A DNA stretch of 41,338 nt from Caulobacter sp. AP07 (GTDB taxonomy: Bacteria; Pseudomonadota; Alphaproteobacteria; Caulobacterales; Caulobacteraceae), in NCBI RefSeq assembly GCF_000281955.1, contig NZ_AKKF01000150.1, positions 1 through 41,338 on the forward strand. The letters run 5' to 3'. Below the pieces are notes generated by a model that worked only from the letters and a program-made list of their open reading frames with translations, searched no databases and had not been told where the DNA came from. The stretch's first letter is position 1; each line of letters opens with the position of its first letter. The translations under genes and the position numbers were made by a program. Positions 22,585-31,511 of the stretch are shown piece by piece.

Positions 22585-23364
22585 TCGGGCGGCGATGGTC
22601 GCGCCGCCGTCGAGGATCTGGGCGCGCGACAGCGCCTGCAGGGCCCCGGCCAGGGCGCCCTGGCCTTCGCGGGCCGCGGCGACGTCGAGCCAGGGGTGGT
22701 GGTCTGTGGGGTCGAGCAGGGCGCGGCGCAGGGCCGAGCGCTCGGCCCTGGCCCAGTCGCGGGCCTGCTGGGCGCGGGCGAAGATGTTGTTCTGCAAGCG
22801 GATCAGCACGGCCCGGTCGGCGATCGGCCGCATCAGCACGTCGAGCTTGGCGGCGACGTCGGGCATCAGGCCAGTGCGCAGGGCCCGCCGCGACAGCTCC
22901 GAGGGCAGCACCACCCGGCCCTCGCTGAACGGGTCGAGGGCCAGCGGCCCCTCCTCGGTCTCGATGCGCAGCAGGAAGTGGCCCGGGAAATCGACGCCGT
23001 GCAGGTCCAGGCCGCAGGCGCGGGCGGCGTGCAGGTAGAACACCCCCAGCGCCACCGGCAGGCCCTTGCGGCGCTCGGCGACGGCGACGATGTCGGCGTT
23101 GTCGGGGTGGTCGTAGGTGATCAGGTCGCCCGACAGCCGCAGGTCGCCGGCCATGGTCTCGGCCAGGGCCTCCTCCGGCGATTCCAGCTTCAGGCGATCG
23201 GTCAGGCGGTCGACCGACAGCCGCGCCAGGTCGAGGGTTCCGCCCAGGTCGCGGTCGGGGTCGTCGTGCACCGCGCAGGCCAGGGCCGCCTCGAACAGCG
23301 GAAAGGCCTTGTCCGAACGCTCGCCGGCGTCGGTCAACAGGGCTTCGGCCTCGTCTCGCGTCAT
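22549..23364 (-). CDS. SirB1/transglutaminase-like and TPR-type protein
   Basis: The 271-residue protein has a SirB1-type transglutaminase-like region: DHPDNADIVAVAERRKGLPVALGVFYLHAARACGLDLHGVDFPGHFLLRI, with GHFLLR as its hallmark. It is followed by helical TPR-like repeats (RLQNNIFARAQQARDWARAERSALRRALL). The catalytic Cys expected of true transglutaminases is not where I would look for it, so it may not be an enzyme. The ATG at 23364 overlaps the yraN stop (ATGA). The C-terminal coding end has been tandemly multiplied downstream. The function is unknown. Confidence 0.85.
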   Translation of the reverse strand: MTRDEAEALLTDAGERSDKAFPLFEAALACAVHDDPDRDLGGTLDLARLSVDRLTDRLKLESPEEALAETMAGDLRLSGDLITYDHPDNADIVAVAERRKGLPVALGVFYLHAARACGLDLHGVDFPGHFLLRIETEEGPLALDPFSEGRVVLPSELSRRALRTGLMPDVAAKLDVLMRPIADRAVLIRLQNNIFARAQQARDWARAERSALRRALLDPTDHHPWLDVAAAREGQGALAGALQALSRAQILDGGATIAARAARERMRLRLN

Positions 23365-23768
23365 GAAGCGGGGTTCCAGGTGTTGGGCCAGGCGTCGGGG
23401 AGGTGACGCGGCCGACGTCCCGGGGCCAGGGCGATCAGGTCCAGGCGCACCACGGCGTCGCGTAGGCCCGCGCGGCTGGCGGCGATGTGGGCGCCGGCCC
23501 GGCGCAGCCGGGCGCGCTGTTCGTGGGTCACCGCTTCCAGAGCCGTCTCCAGGCTGGTCCTGCGCTTGACTTCCACAACGGCCAACACGCCTCCACGTTG
23601 CGCCAGCAGGTCGATCTCGCCGAGCGGGGTGGCGAGGCGGAAGCCCAGGATGCGGTAGCCCTTGGCCATCAGCCACAGCGCCGCCACCACCTCGGCGCGC
23701 CGGCCCGACAGCCGCGCGGCGGCGCCTCTGGCCTTCTTTTCAGGACGCGGCGGGCGAACGGGCGTCAT
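23361..23768 (-). CDS. yraN: YraN/UPF0102-family endonuclease-like protein
   Basis: The 135-residue protein has the restriction-endonuclease-like UPF0102 core: GRRAEVVAALWLMAKGYRILGFRLATPLGEIDLLAQRGGVLAVVEVKRR, with Glu, Asp and VEVK at the positions of a PD-(D/E)xK active site. Its biological role is unsettled, possibly Holliday-junction or DNA processing. It overlaps rsmI upstream and the SirB1-like gene downstream by four bases each, so translation is coupled. The rsmI-yraN pairing is common in bacteria. Confidence 0.92.
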   Translation of the reverse strand: MTPVRPPRPEKKARGAAARLSGRRAEVVAALWLMAKGYRILGFRLATPLGEIDLLAQRGGVLAVVEVKRRTSLETALEAVTHEQRARLRRAGAHIAASRAGLRDAVVRLDLIALAPGRRPRHLPDAWPNTWNPAS

Positions 23769-24634
23769 CCCGCGTCCTTCAAGGCCAGCGCCTGGCGATA
23801 GAGGTCGCGGCGCGGCAGGCCCAGGGCCCTGGCCACTTCCGAAGCCGCCTCGCCCAGCGGCAGGCGGGCCATGGCCTCGCGCAGGGCGGCCTCGGCGTCG
23901 CCCTCGCGCACCGGGGCCTCCTCGCCGGGACCGACCAGGATGACGATCTCGCCCTTGGGGGCCTCGAAGCGCGGGTCGGCGGCCAGTTCGTCGAGCGGGC
24001 CGCGAATGCAGGTCTCGTAGAGCTTGGTCAGCTCGCGGGCCACCGCGCCCTGGCGCGGCCCGAACACGGCGGCCATGTCGGCCAGGCTGTCGGCCACCCG
24101 CGAGGCGCCCTCGTAGAAGATCAGGGTGGCGCGGACATTGGCCAGTTCGGCGAAGAAGGTCTTGCGCGCCGCGCTCTTGGGCGGCGGGAAGCCGGCGAAC
24201 AGGAAGCGGTCGGTGGGCAGGCCGGCCAGGGTCAGGGCCGCCAGGGCCGCCGAAGCGCCGGGGATCGGAAACACCGGATGGCCGGCCGCGATCGCCGCCT
24301 GGGCCAGGCGGTAGCCGGGATCGGAGACCATCGGCGTGCCGGCGTCGGAGACCAGGGCGACCCGCTCGCCGGCCTCCAGCCGCTCGAGAATCCGGGGGGT
24401 CTCGCGGTCGGCGACGTGCTCGTCGTAGCGCTGGAGGCGCTTGGAAATCGAATAGGCGGCCAGCAGCTTTCCGGAAACGCGGGTGTCCTCGGCCAGCAGC
24501 ACGTCGCAGGCGTTCAGCACGTCCAGCGCCCGCAGGGTAATGTCGCGCAGGTTGCCGATCGGCGTCGCCACCAGATAGAGGCCGGGCGCCAGCGGTGCGT
24601 CGGACAGGGCGGGCGGGGCAAGCAAACGGCTCAA
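23765..24634 (-). CDS. rsmI: 16S rRNA (cytidine(1402)-2'-O)-methyltransferase
   Basis: The 289-residue tetrapyrrole-methylase-fold enzyme methylates the ribose of C1402 in the 16S rRNA P site. Motifs are [82 protein letters not shown] and FYEGASRV. The C-terminal helical extension ([28 protein letters not shown]) is normal. The annotated start is a TTG at 24634; a slightly shorter form is possible. It is the first gene of the rsmI-yraN-SirB1 coupled unit. Confidence 0.96.
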   Translation of the reverse strand: MSRLLAPPALSDAPLAPGLYLVATPIGNLRDITLRALDVLNACDVLLAEDTRVSGKLLAAYSISKRLQRYDEHVADRETPRILERLEAGERVALVSDAGTPMVSDPGYRLAQAAIAAGHPVFPIPGASAALAALTLAGLPTDRFLFAGFPPPKSAARKTFFAELANVRATLIFYEGASRVADSLADMAAVFGPRQGAVARELTKLYETCIRGPLDELAADPRFEAPKGEIVILVGPGEEAPVREGDAEAALREAMARLPLGEAASEVARALGLPRRDLYRQALALKDAG

Positions 24635-24691
24635 GGGCTGTCTTTCCGACGCGAACGACGCGCCAACGACGCGGCGCGTTTCGCAGGGATA

Positions 24692-25843
24692 TCAGGTCGC
24701 GAGCGTTCCTGTCAGCCGGTCCAGCACAAGACGGCCCGATCGGGTGGCGCGCAAGCGTTGGGGATCGTCGGCCAGCAGGCCGTCGGCGACCAGGGATTTC
24801 ACCTTGGGCGTGTCCGGCGACAGGCCCAGGGGGGCGATCTCGGCGAAGGTCACGCCGTCGTCGATGCGCAGGCCCAGCAGCAGGCGCTCCTCAGCCGCCT
24901 CCAGCGGGGTGAGGTCCTCGCGCTCGAAGCCGACGCCGGTCTCGGCGACCGCGCGGATGTAGTCGGCGATGCCGCGATGGGCCGTGGTCGCCAGCTTGCC
25001 GCCGCCGGAGGTCAGGCGGCCATGGGCCCCCGGGCCGACGCCGACATAGTCGTGGCCGCGCCAGTAGACGAGGTTGTGGCGCGAGCGGGCCGCCGCGCCA
25101 CGGGCGTGGTTGGACACCTCGTAGGCGTCGAAGCCGGCGGCCTCCAGCACGGCCTGGGTGGTCTCGAACAGGGCGGCGGCCAGATCCTCGTCGGGCACGA
25201 CCAGCTTGCCCCGACCGACGGCGCGGTCAAAGGCGGTGCCGGCCTCGATGGTCAGCTGGTAGGGCGAGATGTGCTCCGGCCCATGGGCCAGCAGTTCGCC
25301 CAGCTCCGCCGTCCAGGCCGAGACCGTCTGGCCGGGCCGGGCGTAGATCAGGTCGGCCGACAGGCGCGGGAAGGCCCTGGCCGCCACGGCGATCGCCCGG
25401 CGGGCCGAGCCGGCGTCGTGATTGCGGCCCAGCAGGGCCAGGGCGGCGTCGTCCAGCGCCTGGACGCCCAGCGACAACCGCGCCACCCCCGCCGCCGCCA
25501 GGGCCTCGAAGCGGTCGGTCTCGGCGTCGGTCGGGTTGGCCTCGAGGCTGATCTCCAGGTCGGCGGCCGGGGTCCACAGCGCCTTGGCCGTCTCGATCAC
25601 CCGGGCCACCTGGGCGGGGTCCATCAGCGACGGCGTGCCGCCGCCGAAGAAGATCGACAGCAGGGTTCGCGAGCCGGTCAGGGCGCGCTGGGCCGCGAGA
25701 TCGGCGACGATGGCGTCGGCTAGGGCCGCCTGCTCGCCGGTCCGCCCCCGGTCGCGGACGACGTTGAAGTCGCAATAGGGGCAGATCCTGGCGCAGTAGG
25801 GCCAGTGGACGTAGACGCCGAGGGGGGGCGGCTGGGCGCTCAT
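24692..25843 (-). CDS. hemW: Heme chaperone HemW (coproporphyrinogen oxidase-like radical SAM)
   Basis: The 383-residue radical SAM protein has the cluster motif CARICPYC, FFGGGTPS, LEANPTD, RLSLGVQAL and the HemW-type SRHNLVYWRGHDYVGVGPGAHG. HemW proteins carry heme and deliver it to respiratory enzymes rather than oxidising coproporphyrinogen. I chose the ATG at 25843 (MSAQPPPLG); a longer start at 25858 adds five residues. It lies downstream of rdgB, separated by an extragenic palindrome. The C-terminal winged-helix-like domain (LLLGLRIDDGVTFAEI, VADGLL) is present. Confidence 0.95.
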   Translation of the reverse strand: MSAQPPPLGVYVHWPYCARICPYCDFNVVRDRGRTGEQAALADAIVADLAAQRALTGSRTLLSIFFGGGTPSLMDPAQVARVIETAKALWTPAADLEISLEANPTDAETDRFEALAAAGVARLSLGVQALDDAALALLGRNHDAGSARRAIAVAARAFPRLSADLIYARPGQTVSAWTAELGELLAHGPEHISPYQLTIEAGTAFDRAVGRGKLVVPDEDLAAALFETTQAVLEAAGFDAYEVSNHARGAAARSRHNLVYWRGHDYVGVGPGAHGRLTSGGGKLATTAHRGIADYIRAVAETGVGFEREDLTPLEAAEERLLLGLRIDDGVTFAEIAPLGLSPDTPKVKSLVADGLLADDPQRLRATRSGRLVLDRLTGTLAT

Positions 25844-25860
25844 CTTCCCGCCTCGCAAAG

Positions 25861-25960
25861 GTTGTCATCCCGGAAGCGCGCAGCGCTGTCCGGGACCCAG
25901 AGGCGGTGCGCACCGCCCCTGGGTCCCGGCTCTTCGCTGCGCTTGGGCCGGGATGACAAC
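25861..25960. repeat. GTCATCCC-type extragenic inverted repeat, copy 2
   Basis: The outer arms are perfect (GTTGTCATCCCGG at 25861-25873 with its reverse complement at 25948-25960). Inner arms CGGGACCCAG (25891-25900) and CTGGGTCCCG (25919-25928) enclose the perfect palindrome GGCGGTGCGCACCGCC. It is located between rdgB and hemW and has the same ends as 520-646. Confidence 0.8.
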
Positions 25961-25972
25961 AATAGAGAAAAC

Positions 25973-26575
25973 CTACTCAAACAGCGCCGCCTTCAGCTTC
26001 GCGAAGGCGATGGCCCGGTGGCTCATGCCGTCCTTGGCGGCCGGCTCCATCTCGCCGAAGGTCTGGTCGAAGCCTTCCGGGACGAAGATCGGGTCGTAGC
26101 CGAAGCCCCGGTCGCCACGCGGCGGGAAGGTCAACGCGCCATGGACCTCGCCCTGCACCACCACCGCCGGACCGTTCGGCCAGGCCACGGCCAGGGCGCA
26201 GGTGAACCAGGCGGCGCGGTCCTCCGACCCGGTCTCCTCGAGGCGCTCGGCCACCTTGTCCATGGCCATGGCGAAGTCCTTGGTCGGCCCGGCCCAGCGC
26301 GCCGAATAGATGCCCGGCGCGCCGTCCAGGGCGGCGACCGACAGACCCGAATCGTCGGCCAGGGCGACGTGGCCCGACAGGTCGGCGGCGTGACGGGCCT
26401 TGAGCAGGGCGTTGCCGGCGAAGGTCATCTCGGTCTCGTCCGGTTCGGGGATGTTCAGGGCCCCGGCGGTCAGCACCTCGAAGCGTCCGTCGAGCAGAGC
26501 GTGCAATTCCTTGGCCTTGCCGGGGTTGTGCGTCGCCGCGACGAGCTTAAGTCCTGCTTCCAGCTTCAGCGTCAT
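25973..26575 (-). CDS. rdgB: dITP/XTP pyrophosphatase (RdgB/HAM1)
   Basis: The 200-residue house-cleaning enzyme hydrolyses non-canonical purine nucleoside triphosphates (dITP, XTP) to monophosphates. Signatures are VAATHNPGKAKEL, FAGNALLKA, ALADDSGLSV, GFGYDPIFVP and KDGMSHRAIAFAKLK. The start is the ATG at 26575; an earlier in-frame start would add about seven residues. It usually travels with rph and hemW; here hemW follows, but four plus-strand genes separate it from rph. Confidence 0.95.
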   Translation of the reverse strand: MTLKLEAGLKLVAATHNPGKAKELHALLDGRFEVLTAGALNIPEPDETEMTFAGNALLKARHAADLSGHVALADDSGLSVAALDGAPGIYSARWAGPTKDFAMAMDKVAERLEETGSEDRAAWFTCALAVAWPNGPAVVVQGEVHGALTFPPRGDRGFGYDPIFVPEGFDQTFGEMEPAAKDGMSHRAIAFAKLKAALFE

Positions 26576-26601
26576 CGCGCGTCTCCTCTCGGACAATCCA
26601 A

Positions 26602-27192
26602 ATGCAGCTCCTCTATTCCGCCATGTCGCCCTTCGCCCGCAAGGCTCGCGTGGTCGCTTTCGAGCTGGGGCTGGCCGAACGGCTGGAGCTGGTTCCCGCC
26701 ACCCCCTACACCGACGAGAGCCTGCGGGCGATCAACCCGCTGTCGAAGATCCCGATCCTGGTCCCCGACGCGGGTGAGCCGATCTTCGACTCGCCGGTGA
26801 TCTGCGAATATCTGGAACATCTGGCCGGCGTCAGCCTGACCCCCGCTTCGGGACCCGAGCGCTGGGCGGCGCTGACCCAGCAGGCCCTGGCCGACGGCAT
26901 GGGCGACGCGGCCCTGGCCATCGTCCGCGAACGGCTGCGCGACGGCGATCAGCGCCAGGACCTGTTCGACCGCCAGGCCGCCGCCCTGAACGCCGCCCTC
27001 GACAAGCTGGAAGCCGAGGGCCTGTCCGCCGACCGCTTCCAGATCGGCGAGATCGCGGTGGCCGCCCAGCTGGCCTATCTCGACGGTCGCAAGGTGCTGG
27101 ACTGGCGCGAAGGCCGCCCGAACCTGGCCGCCTGGTACGAAACCGCCAGCCGGCGGACCTCGATGGTGGCGACGGCGCCACACCAAGTGTGA
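26602..27192 (+). CDS. Glutathione S-transferase family protein
   Basis: The 196-residue protein has an N-terminal thioredoxin-like domain (LLYSAMSPFARKARVVAFELGL; SPF is the likely active-site region), the cis-Pro turn KIPILV and the glutathione-binding DSPVICEYLE. An all-helical C-terminal domain ends NLAAWYETASRR. It is divergent from rdgB with a 26-base gap. The substrate is unknown; related proteins act in detoxification or as YfcF/YibF-like enzymes. Confidence 0.92.
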   Translation: MQLLYSAMSPFARKARVVAFELGLAERLELVPATPYTDESLRAINPLSKIPILVPDAGEPIFDSPVICEYLEHLAGVSLTPASGPERWAALTQQALADGMGDAALAIVRERLRDGDQRQDLFDRQAAALNAALDKLEAEGLSADRFQIGEIAVAAQLAYLDGRKVLDWREGRPNLAAWYETASRRTSMVATAPHQV

Positions 27193-27338
27193 ACCTGTTC
27201 GGTGAGCGCGATCATTACAGAGGTTTAATATCGTTTATCGATAAGCGACATTGGCGCTGGCGGAATCGCTCCCTATGTTCGGCTGCATGGGAGCCAAGCC
27301 ATAGCGGCGCGGCCCCGCACCCCGATCGAAGGCCCGTC

Positions 27339-27455
27339 ATGTCCGCCGCCAGACTGTTCCGCATCGCCGACGCCGTCGCCACCCGTTTCGCGACCCTGAC
27401 GCTGATCGCCGGTCTGCCGCTCGCGGCCGTGACCTTCGCCATCAAGACGTTCTAG
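27339..27455 (+). CDS. 38-residue membrane peptide
   Basis: This small ORF begins MSAARLFRIADAVATRF and continues into a hydrophobic stretch (about residues 18-35, LTLIAGLPLAAVTFAI), predicting one membrane helix with a basic inner end. A GAAGG ribosome site precedes the ATG at 27339. It lies 64 bases before the DUF2975 gene in the same direction. No family is recognised. Confidence 0.5.
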   Translation: MSAARLFRIADAVATRFATLTLIAGLPLAAVTFAIKTF

Positions 27456-27518
27456 CCCACTTTGACCCGCCCCGATCCGCTGGGGCATGGTCGGCGTTCT
27501 GCGTAGGGGGAAGAGCGG

Positions 27519-28055
27519 ATGCGTGCGTTGGGGCCTGGCTCGGTGTCGAGCTTCCTGAAGATCATTCTCGACGTGATCTATGTCGGCCTGTGGGTCTGGG
27601 TCAGCCTGCTGGCGGTGTTCACCATCGCCGTGCTGCTGCTCAGCTTCAATCCCGACCTGATCACCGACAAGCTGCATATCGGCGGCTCGGCCGACGAGCT
27701 GATCTCCAAGGGTCCGCTGTTCGCCGGGGCCCTGGCGGCCTGGGCGCTGCTGTCGGGCGGCTGGATGGTGATCGTCGAGCGCCTGCGCAAGATCTTCGCC
27801 ACCCTGACGGCCGGCGACCCCTTCCATCCCGACAATGTGCTGCGCCTGCGCGTGGTGGGCCTGATGCTCGCCGCCCTGGAGATCGGCCACTACATCTTCT
27901 CGGCCCTGGCCCACTGGCTGGCGCCGGACGAGGCCAAGGACATCGGCGGAGGCTTCAGCCTCAGCGCCTGGTTCCCGGTGCTGGTGGTCTTCGTTCTGGC
28001 CGAGGTCTTCCGCGAGGGCGCCCGCCTTCGTCGGGAAGCCGAACTGACAATCTGA
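27519..28055 (+). CDS. DUF2975-family membrane protein
   Basis: The 178-residue protein has four membrane segments (about 14-42, 66-86, 108-132 and 146-166) and the DUF2975 pattern, including ERLRKIFATLTAGDPFHPDNVLRLRVVGLMLAALEI between the second and third. The function is unknown. The family is regularly encoded beside a small HTH protein, as here (19-base gap), suggesting a membrane sensor with a dedicated regulator. The ATG at 27519 follows GGGGGAAGAG. Confidence 0.88.
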   Translation: MRALGPGSVSSFLKIILDVIYVGLWVWVSLLAVFTIAVLLLSFNPDLITDKLHIGGSADELISKGPLFAGALAAWALLSGGWMVIVERLRKIFATLTAGDPFHPDNVLRLRVVGLMLAALEIGHYIFSALAHWLAPDEAKDIGGGFSLSAWFPVLVVFVLAEVFREGARLRREAELTI

Positions 28056-28073
28056 CGCGGAGACGAGACACCC

Positions 28074-28307
28074 ATGGCCATCCGCGTGCAACTGGACCGC
28101 GTCCTGCTGGAGCGACGCATGTCGCTCACCGAGCTGTCCGACCGGGTGGGGGTGACCATCGCCAACCTGTCGATCCTCAAGACCGGCAAGGCCCGCGCGG
28201 TGCGGTTCTCGACGCTGGACGCCCTGTGCCGCGAGCTGGAATGCCAGCCGGGGGATCTGATGACGTATGAGCCGGGGCCGGGGGATGGCGGGCACGACGA
28301 GGATTAA
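28074..28307 (+). CDS. YozG-type small helix-turn-helix regulator
   Basis: The 77-residue Cro/CI-like protein (VQLDRVLLERRMSLTELSDRVGVTIANLSILKTGKARAVRFSTLDALCRELECQPGDLMTY) belongs to the YozG type that pairs with DUF2975 membrane proteins. The helix-turn-helix is at about residues 17-40. It probably regulates its own operon. A hairpin terminator follows at 28375-28410. Confidence 0.9.
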   Translation: MAIRVQLDRVLLERRMSLTELSDRVGVTIANLSILKTGKARAVRFSTLDALCRELECQPGDLMTYEPGPGDGGHDED

Positions 28308-28315
28308 CCTTCCTT

Positions 28316-28475
28316 CCCCCTTTGCGGGAGAAGGTGGCGGCGTAGCCGCCGGATGAGGGGTCTCTCAAACGACAAAAGCCGCGACCGGCCTTTCGGCTTG
28401 TCGCGGCTTTCACGTTTATCGACCCCTCACCCGACCCCGCTTCGCGGGGCCACCCTCTCCCACAAGGGGAGAGGG
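28316..28475. repeat. Dispersed intergenic repeat (CTCACCCGACCCCGC type), copy 1
   Basis: Blocks such as GGCGGCGTAGCCGCC, GGATGAGGGGTC and its inverse GACCCCTCACCC, GCTTCGCGGGGCC and a final GGGGAGAGGGAC flank the terminator in the gap between convergent genes. A similar block (CCCACCCGACCCGCTACGCGGG) begins in the last 110 bases of the window. This repeat type is common in alphaproteobacterial intergenic DNA. Confidence 0.6.
28375..28410. terminator. Bidirectional intrinsic terminator
   Basis: AAAGCCGCGAC (28375-28385) pairs with GTCGCGGCTTT (28400-28410), with a possible inner GGCC/GGCT stem. It lies between the convergent HTH gene and rph and can serve both. Confidence 0.8.
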
Positions 28476-28485
28476 ACAGAGTGAG

Positions 28486-29214
28486 CTATTTCGGCTTCGC
28501 CGCCGACACCGCTTCCCGCTGCTTCACGAACAGCTCGCCGATGCCCTTCTCCGCCAGGGCGAACAGCTGCTCGAACTCCCCGCGTGAGAAACCGCGCTTC
28601 TCGCCGGTGGCCTGGATCTCGACGATGTCCCCAGCCCCGGTCAGCACGAAATTGCTGTCGGCCTCGGCCTGGCTGTCTTCCTCGTAATCGAGGTCGAGCA
28701 CCGGGGTGTCCTTGAACACGCCGCACGACACGGCGGCCACCTGGCCGACGATCGGGTCGGTCTTCAGCACGCCCTCCGCGATCAGGTAGTTGACCGCCAG
28801 GCGCAGGGCGACCCAGGCCCCGGTGATGGCGGCCGTGCGGGTGCCGCCGTCGGCCTGGATGACGTCGCAGTCGAGGCTGATCTGGCGCTCGCCCAGGGCC
28901 TTGAGGTCGACGACGGCGCGCAAGCTGCGGCCGATCAGCCGCTGGATTTCCTGGGTGCGGCCGCTCTGCTTGCCCAGGGCGGCTTCACGGCGACCGCGCG
29001 TATGCGTAGCCCGGGGAAGCATGCCGTACTCGGCGGTGACCCAGCCGGCGCCCTTGTTGCGCATCCAGCCGGGGACGTTCTCCTCGACCGTGGCGGTGAC
29101 CAGCACCTTGGTGTGGCCGAAGCTGATCAGGCACGAGCCTTCGGCATAGCGGTTGACGCCCGTTTCCAGGGTGACGGCGCGAAGGACGTCGGGGGCGCGT
29201 TCGGACGGACGCAT
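28486..29214 (-). CDS. rph: Ribonuclease PH
   Basis: The 242-residue phosphorolytic 3'-5' exoribonuclease trims tRNA 3' ends. Signatures are [30 protein letters not shown], the [22 protein letters not shown] loop, [39 protein letters not shown] and [20 protein letters not shown] chose the ATG at 29214; a longer reading frame upstream would run into the hrcA leader. It is divergent from hrcA, a classical arrangement in alphaproteobacteria. Confidence 0.97.
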   Translation of the reverse strand: MRPSERAPDVLRAVTLETGVNRYAEGSCLISFGHTKVLVTATVEENVPGWMRNKGAGWVTAEYGMLPRATHTRGRREAALGKQSGRTQEIQRLIGRSLRAVVDLKALGERQISLDCDVIQADGGTRTAAITGAWVALRLAVNYLIAEGVLKTDPIVGQVAAVSCGVFKDTPVLDLDYEEDSQAEADSNFVLTGAGDIVEIQATGEKRGFSRGEFEQLFALAEKGIGELFVKQREAVSAAKPK

Positions 29215-29326
29215 GGGAAACTCCGGGGCTTTGCGTGATAGGATGGGGCCGCTTATCCTAGTTAAGACGGGCTCGTCCAACCCCGTCGAACCCTGGAGGG
29301 CCCGGCCGGGTGCGTTCGAAGGCTTC

Positions 29327-30403
29327 ATGACACAGCTTTTTTCGGGGTTTTCGGCTCAAACGCCCAGTCTCACCGACCTGGACGCCCGGGCGCGCGACAT
29401 CTTCCGGCGCGTGGTCGAGTCCTATCTGGAAACCGGCGAACCCGTGGGGTCGCGGACCATCTCGCGCGGCGGCGTGCAGCTGTCGCCGGCCTCGATCCGC
29501 AACACCATGCAGGACCTGGCGCAGCTGGGCCTGCTCGACGCCCCGCACAGCAGCGCCGGCCGCATCCCCACCCATGCCGGCCTGCGGATGTTCGTCGACG
29601 GCCTGCTGGAGGTCGGCGACATCGGCGAGGAGGAGCGGCGGACCATCGAGTCGCGCCTGTTCGCCCACGGCCGCTCGTTCGAGGACGCCATGGGCGAGGC
29701 CAGCGCCATCCTGTCGGGCCTGGCCGGCGGCGCGGGCATCGTCGTCACCCCCGCTCGCGAGGGCGGGGTCAAGCACGTGGAGTTCGTGGCCCTGGGCGCC
29801 GACCAGGCCCTGGCGATCATGGTGTTCGACGACGGCACGGTCGAGAACCGGCTGATGAAGAAGTCGGCCGGCGTCACCCCGGCCTCGCTGCAGGAGGCCT
29901 CCAACTTCCTCAACGCCCGCCTGCGCGGCCGCACCCTGAACGAGGCCAAGGCCGAGATGGCCGCCGAACTGGCCACCGCCCGCCGTGAACTGGACGCCAC
30001 CGCGGCGCGTTTGGTCGAGGACGGCCTGGCCGCCTGGAGCGGCGGCGACGACCCCGACCGCGCCCTGATCGTCCGGGGCCGGGCAAACCTGCTGGCCGAC
30101 GCCAGCGCCCGGGAGGATCTGGAGCGCGTGCGGCGGCTGTTCGACGACCTGGAGCAGAAGGGCCAGCTGATCGGCCTTCTGGACGACGTGCGAACCGCCG
30201 AGGGCGTGCGCATTTTCATCGGGGCCGAAACGCGACTCTTTTCGCTTTCGGGTTCCTCCCTGATCGCGGCGCCCTATATGACGGGCCGACAGAAGGTGTT
30301 GGGCGCGATCGGCGTGATCGGGCCCACCCGCTTAAACTACGCCCGGGTGATCCCGCTGGTGGACTATACCGCCCGCGTGCTCGGCCGGATGATGGACGGA
30401 TGA
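29327..30403 (+). CDS. hrcA: Heat-inducible transcription repressor HrcA
   Basis: The 358-residue repressor of class I heat-shock genes binds CIRCE elements with help from GroEL. The N-terminal winged helix ([59 protein letters not shown]) and the conserved end ([39 protein letters not shown]) are complete. I chose the ATG at 29327 (MTQLFSGF). No CIRCE was seen upstream; in this group CIRCE usually lies before groESL. Its stop overlaps a possible grpE start. Confidence 0.96.
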   Translation: MTQLFSGFSAQTPSLTDLDARARDIFRRVVESYLETGEPVGSRTISRGGVQLSPASIRNTMQDLAQLGLLDAPHSSAGRIPTHAGLRMFVDGLLEVGDIGEEERRTIESRLFAHGRSFEDAMGEASAILSGLAGGAGIVVTPAREGGVKHVEFVALGADQALAIMVFDDGTVENRLMKKSAGVTPASLQEASNFLNARLRGRTLNEAKAEMAAELATARRELDATAARLVEDGLAAWSGGDDPDRALIVRGRANLLADASAREDLERVRRLFDDLEQKGQLIGLLDDVRTAEGVRIFIGAETRLFSLSGSSLIAAPYMTGRQKVLGAIGVIGPTRLNYARVIPLVDYTARVLGRMMDG

Positions 30404-30414
30404 GGACTGACGAA

Positions 30415-31032
30415 ATGACCGACGACGAAACGCCGGCCGAAGACGTGGCTCTGGAAGCCGATGACGCGGCGCAGGAAATCGAGGCGCTGAAGCTGGAAGT
30501 GGTCGCCCTGAAGGATCAGGCGCTGCGCTACGCAGCCGAGGCCGAGAACACCAAGCGCCGCGCCGAGCGCGAGTCGAACGACGCCCGCGCCTACGCGATC
30601 CAGAAGTTCGCCCGCGACCTGCTGGCCGCGGCCGACAACCTGTCGCGCGCCACGGCCATGAGCCCGCGCGACTCGCAGGACGCGGCGGTGACCAACTACA
30701 TCATCGGCGTCGAGATGACCGAGAAGGCGCTGCAAGACGCCTTCGAACGCAATGGCCTCAAGAAGATCGACCCGACCAAGGGCGAGAAGTTCGATCCCCA
30801 CCTGCACCAGGCGGTGATGGAACAGGCCTCGGACGAGGTCGCGGCCGGCGGCGTCATCCAGGTGCTGCAGGCCGGCTACGAGCTGATGGGCCGCCTGGTC
30901 CGTCCGGCCATGGTGGCGGTGGCCGCCAAGGGCTCCAAGGGTCCCGAGGCCCCGGCCGAACCGACCGCCGCCGCCAACCCCTACGCCTCGACCGGCAACG
31001 GCGCCGGCGGAGCCTTCGACACCAAGGCCTGA
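30415..31032 (+). CDS. grpE: Nucleotide exchange factor GrpE
   Basis: The 205-residue DnaK co-chaperone exchanges ADP for ATP on Hsp70. It has an acidic N-terminus, a long coiled coil (EIEALKLEVVALKDQALRYAAEAENTKRRAERE), and the conserved IQKFARDLLAAADNLSRAT and GVEMTEKALQDAFERNGLKKIDPTKGEKFDPHLHQAVM core. An ATG at 30400 overlaps the hrcA stop, but the ATG at 30415 has GAGGA at the right distance and I prefer it. It forms an operon with hrcA. A strong hairpin follows the stop. Confidence 0.95.
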   Translation: MTDDETPAEDVALEADDAAQEIEALKLEVVALKDQALRYAAEAENTKRRAERESNDARAYAIQKFARDLLAAADNLSRATAMSPRDSQDAAVTNYIIGVEMTEKALQDAFERNGLKKIDPTKGEKFDPHLHQAVMEQASDEVAAGGVIQVLQAGYELMGRLVRPAMVAVAAKGSKGPEAPAEPTAAANPYASTGNGAGGAFDTKA

Positions 31033-31037
31033 TCGGC

Positions 31038-31070
31038 CGGGCTCCGAGGCGGTCGCCGCCTCGGAGCCCG
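31038..31070 (+). terminator. 15-bp perfect hairpin after grpE
   Basis: CGGGCTCCGAGGCGG (31038-31052) and its exact reverse complement (31056-31070) are separated by TCG, six bases after the grpE stop. It is very stable, but there is no T-tract. Confidence 0.7.
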
Positions 31071-31139
31071 CGACGGCGCGGCGCTTGAGTCGGGTGGCGC
31101 GCGACCCTAACTGATGGTCTGTCCAGCGAAGGGAAGCCG

Positions 31140-31511
31140 ATGCCTCGCCCACGCCTTGCACAAGCCGCGCCGATCGCCTTCGTCACCGCCCTGGCGCTCG
31201 CCGGAGCCGGCCACGCCCAGACCCTGATGTCGGCCGTGCCCAAGACCCCGGCGTTTTCGCAGGCCATGCCGGACACCTTCGTGCTCGACCTCTCCGCGTC
31301 CGGCGCTCTCCGCTACGCCCAGCGCGCACCGGCCCCGCTACCGCGCGGGATCGCCCGCACCGCGGTGGAGCATCAGGCGGACGGCGTCACCGGCGCGGCC
31401 GGCCTGCTGTGCGGCATCCAGCCCAGCGCCGACACCAGCGGCGCGGCGATGGCGCGCGGCTACGACCCGGACGGCAAGTTCGTCGGGGCCAAGCTGGCCT
31501 TGCGGTTTTAG
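31140..31511 (+). CDS. Small exported protein of unknown function
   Basis: The 123-residue protein has a signal peptide (RLAQAAPIAFVTALALAGAGHAQ, about residues 5-27) and a short mature part. The tail GVTGAAGLLCGIQPSADTSGAAMARGYDPDGKFVGAKLALRF contains a single Cys and an aromatic end, a pattern seen in small outer-membrane-associated proteins. No family is recognised. The stop overlaps that of the convergent phosphatase gene by three bases. Confidence 0.7.
   Translation: MPRPRLAQAAPIAFVTALALAGAGHAQTLMSAVPKTPAFSQAMPDTFVLDLSASGALRYAQRAPAPLPRGIARTAVEHQADGVTGAAGLLCGIQPSADTSGAAMARGYDPDGKFVGAKLALRF

Noticed and set aside
24278..25723. A 481-codon plus-strand open frame
   Set aside because: Antisense to rsmI and hemW, which carry clear catalytic motifs.
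29215..29326. A CIRCE element before hrcA
   Set aside because: The TTAGCACTC/GAGTGCTAA arms are not present in the gap between rph and hrcA.
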